NCBI GenBank assembly: GCA_934655935.1
Contig: CAKUHJ010000092.1
Span: 1 to 7,454, forward strand
DNA length: 7,454 nucleotides
Direction: 5' to 3'
Origin: an uncultured Oscillospiraceae bacterium
Lineage (GTDB): Bacteria; Bacillota; Clostridia; Oscillospirales; Oscillospiraceae
Positions 6,406 to 7,454 of the stretch are shown one piece after another. Within the stretch, counting starts at the first letter, position 1. The number at the start of each line of letters is the position of its first letter. The position numbers and the translations under genes were made by a program. The notes beneath the pieces are model-generated. The model had not been told where the DNA came from. It worked only from the letters and a program-made list of their open reading frames with translations, and searched no databases.

Positions 6406-7356
6406 TTAAATAAACAGGTCGTTGTCTTCGCGCAGGCGGCGGTTTTCCTGCAGCAGACGCGCAAGCAGCATCGCAGCCAGGCAGAGCGCGATCGAATACA
6501 GCGGCAGCGAAAGCTCAAAGCTGATCTGGCGCAGCCAGCGCGCGCAGAGCAGCTGCAGAAGGTACACGCCGAGGCTTCCCAGCAGCGCTGCGCTCAGAAC
6601 ATGCCGGCAGCGGACGCTGAGCACGCCCGCAAGACGGTCAGCCTCTCCGGCCTCTCCCGCCTGGCGCGCGTCAAGCAGCCGCAGAGCCGCGAATATGACC
6701 AGCACGTCAAGCATGCAGGGTACGGCGCTCTGCAGCATGCGCAGCGTGAGAAAAAGCTTTGTTGGAAAAAGCGGCGCGCCGTCGGTGTTGGCCTGCTCCA
6801 GCGCGCGGAAATCGGCCAGAAGCGATTGCACCGCGGAAACGCACGCGCTGTAAATGAGCACAGCCGCCAGCGTAAGCAGCATCCCGCGGACATAGCGCCG
6901 CAGCAGCCCACGGTCCGCGCAGGCGGCGCAGCGCAGCAGCCGCAGAAGCAGGAAAACCGCAAGCTCCGCGTAGACGAGCCCGCCCGCCATCGCCCGGCGG
7001 AAGCCGGCGTCCGCCTGCGCAAAGGGAAGATAGCCGGGATTGACCATTCCGAAAAGCACATAAAACAGGGAGAGGCTCATCAGCGGCAGAAGAAGATTTT
7101 CCGCCGCCGCGCCCTCGCGCCTGAGAAGCAGAGCAAAGCCTGCGGCCGGAAGAAGGCAGACAAGCACATAAAGGGCGATGGCCGCGGCGTTGCCCGCCGC
7201 GCCGGACAGGGAAAGCGCCCGCAGCGCCAGACCGAGCTGCGCAAAGGGAAAGGAAAACAGCTGCAGAAGGCCGGCTTCCTGCTGCGGCAGCAGATTCATG
7301 GCCGCGCAGCATGCGGCCTCAAGTGCAAAGACCCAGCGCCAACGTTTCAGGTTCAC
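6406..7356 (-). CDS. Polytopic membrane protein with DUF2975-like C-terminal half
   Basis: A 316-aa, very hydrophobic protein with about eight or nine helices (near 7-22, 29-48, 56-78, 88-106, 125-142, 157-180, 203-228, 252-272, 280-302). Residues about 155-316 have the layout I associate with DUF2975: one helix, an outside loop (QSLLADFRALEQ...), a helix, a cytoplasmic loop with ADRLAGVLSVRCRHV, two helices, and a charged tail ENRRLREDNDLFI like the family's LKEENDLTI-type ends. Placement directly before a YozG-like gene supports the call. DUF2975 proteins are usually around 150-220 aa, so the N-terminal 150 residues, with four or five extra helices, are an unusual extension. The GTG start follows AGGAGG by 10 nt. 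The molecular function of the family is unknown; a role in sensing or in modulating the partner regulator is inference. It is the first gene of the minus-strand operon. Confidence 0.88.
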   Translation of the reverse strand: MNLKRWRWVFALEAACCAAMNLLPQQEAGLLQLFSFPFAQLGLALRALSLSGAAGNAAAIALYVLVCLLPAAGFALLLRREGAAAENLLLPLMSLSLFYVLFGMVNPGYLPFAQADAGFRRAMAGGLVYAELAVFLLLRLLRCAACADRGLLRRYVRGMLLTLAAVLIYSACVSAVQSLLADFRALEQANTDGAPLFPTKLFLTLRMLQSAVPCMLDVLVIFAALRLLDARQAGEAGEADRLAGVLSVRCRHVLSAALLGSLGVYLLQLLCARWLRQISFELSLPLYSIALCLAAMLLARLLQENRRLREDNDLFI

Positions 7357-7359
7357 GAT

Positions 7360-7372
7360 GGAGGCACCTCCT
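7360..7372 (-). promoter_or_regulatory. Strong ribosome binding site within a self-complementary segment
   Basis: On the minus strand, AGGAGG (7372-7367) lies 10 nt before the GTG start. It overlaps GGAGGTGCCTCC (7371-7360), which can fold as GGAG-gtgc-CTCC and partly hide the site. The stem is only 4 bp, so the effect would be modest. Confidence 0.6.
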
Positions 7373-7374
7373 GA

Positions 7375-7393
7375 ATTATTGTTTTACGATAAT
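7375..7393. promoter_or_regulatory. Candidate operator, downstream copy
   Basis: ATTATTG-ttta/a-CGATAAT: an inverted repeat with 5-nt spacing and one mismatch, of the same design and half-site sequence as the perfect copy at 7414-7438. It lies just downstream of the expected transcription start (near 7396), in the leader of the membrane-protein gene. Confidence 0.55.
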
Positions 7394-7402
7394 CACAAAG
7401 AG

Positions 7403-7431
7403 AGCATAGCATGAAAATTATTGTTTGTCAA
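7403..7431 (-). promoter_or_regulatory. Near-consensus promoter of the membrane protein/HTH/lipoprotein operon
   Basis: Minus-strand -35 TTGACA (7431-7426), 17-bp spacer, -10 TATGCT (7408-7403). This is the strongest promoter match in the window, and the surrounding sequence is AT-rich. Its -35 lies inside the inverted repeat at 7414-7438, so a protein bound there should block it. Confidence 0.82.
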
Positions 7432-7438
7432 TAATTTT
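7414..7438. promoter_or_regulatory. Candidate operator over the -35 element
   Basis: A perfect 10-bp inverted repeat, AAAATTATTG (7414-7423) and CAATAATTTT (7429-7438), with a 5-nt spacer. It covers the -35 hexamer and part of the promoter spacer. A second, overlapping inverted repeat, TTGTCAA (7425-7431) and TTGACAA (7438-7444), extends it away from the gene. This layout is typical of a repressor site; the small HTH protein of the same operon is the obvious candidate. Confidence 0.65.
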
Positions 7439-7454
7439 TGACAAAAAAGATGGC

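Noticed and set aside
6162..6518. Longer version of the HTH protein starting at 6518
   Set aside because: The extra 41 residues are Arg/Cys-rich shadow of the membrane-protein gene. The ATG at 6395 has a good ribosome site and matches the usual start of the family.
6394..7374. Long plus-strand open frame (326 codons) opposite the membrane-protein gene
   Set aside because: The product is Gln/Lys/Arg-rich with no fold signature. The opposite strand has a promoter, ribosome site, membrane helices and operon spacing.

Overview
The window looks like chromosomal DNA from a GC-rich, gut-type Firmicute, most likely an Oscillospirales/Oscillospiraceae-like clostridium. This rests on strong Gram-positive Shine-Dalgarno sites, an S-layer-homology (SLH) envelope protein, a VanR-like response regulator with a multi-spanning histidine kinase, a YozG-type small HTH regulator, and short non-coding repeats of a kind I associate with that group. 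The taxonomic call is inference; no rRNA or marker gene is present.

Layout from left to right. Positions 1-257 hold no gene: they are a tandem, hairpin-rich, MITE-like repeat (a 77-bp segment repeated exactly at a 180-bp period). A strong hairpin terminator (274-307) closes a long minus-strand gene (321-2633, TTG start). That gene encodes a secreted protein with a phosphodiester glycosidase (NAGPA/DUF2233-like) domain, Ig-like linker regions and three C-terminal SLH repeats. A 163-bp divergent regulatory region (2634-2796) carries one promoter in each direction, and between them a 14-bp perfect palindrome and an 11-bp-period TTAAG repeat. The plus-strand operon that follows encodes an OmpR/PhoB-class response regulator (2797-3492) and, with an ATGA overlap, its six-helix sensor histidine kinase (3489-5087).

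The gap 5088-5275 between the convergent operons holds a 139-bp MITE-like element with perfect 16-bp terminal inverted repeats and an internal 16-bp-stem hairpin. It sits 1 bp from a second strong hairpin (5237-5264), probably a terminator. The right third is a tightly packed minus-strand operon. In transcription order it encodes a 316-aa polytopic membrane protein whose C-terminal half resembles DUF2975 (7356-6406, GTG start), a 77-aa YozG-like XRE-family regulator (6395-6162), and a 299-aa lipoprotein of unknown function (6175-5276). Its promoter is near consensus (TTGACA-17-TATGCT) and is flanked by two copies of one operator-like inverted repeat, 42 bp apart centre to centre.

Functionally, the left half looks like a cell-envelope module: a surface-anchored glycan or exopolysaccharide-modifying enzyme next to an envelope-sensing two-component system, possibly under shared control. 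The right half is an uncharacterised membrane protein/repressor/lipoprotein cassette with visible operator architecture, and it is the most plausible candidate for an undescribed system. I see no phage, CRISPR, toxin-antitoxin, RNA gene or intact transposase.
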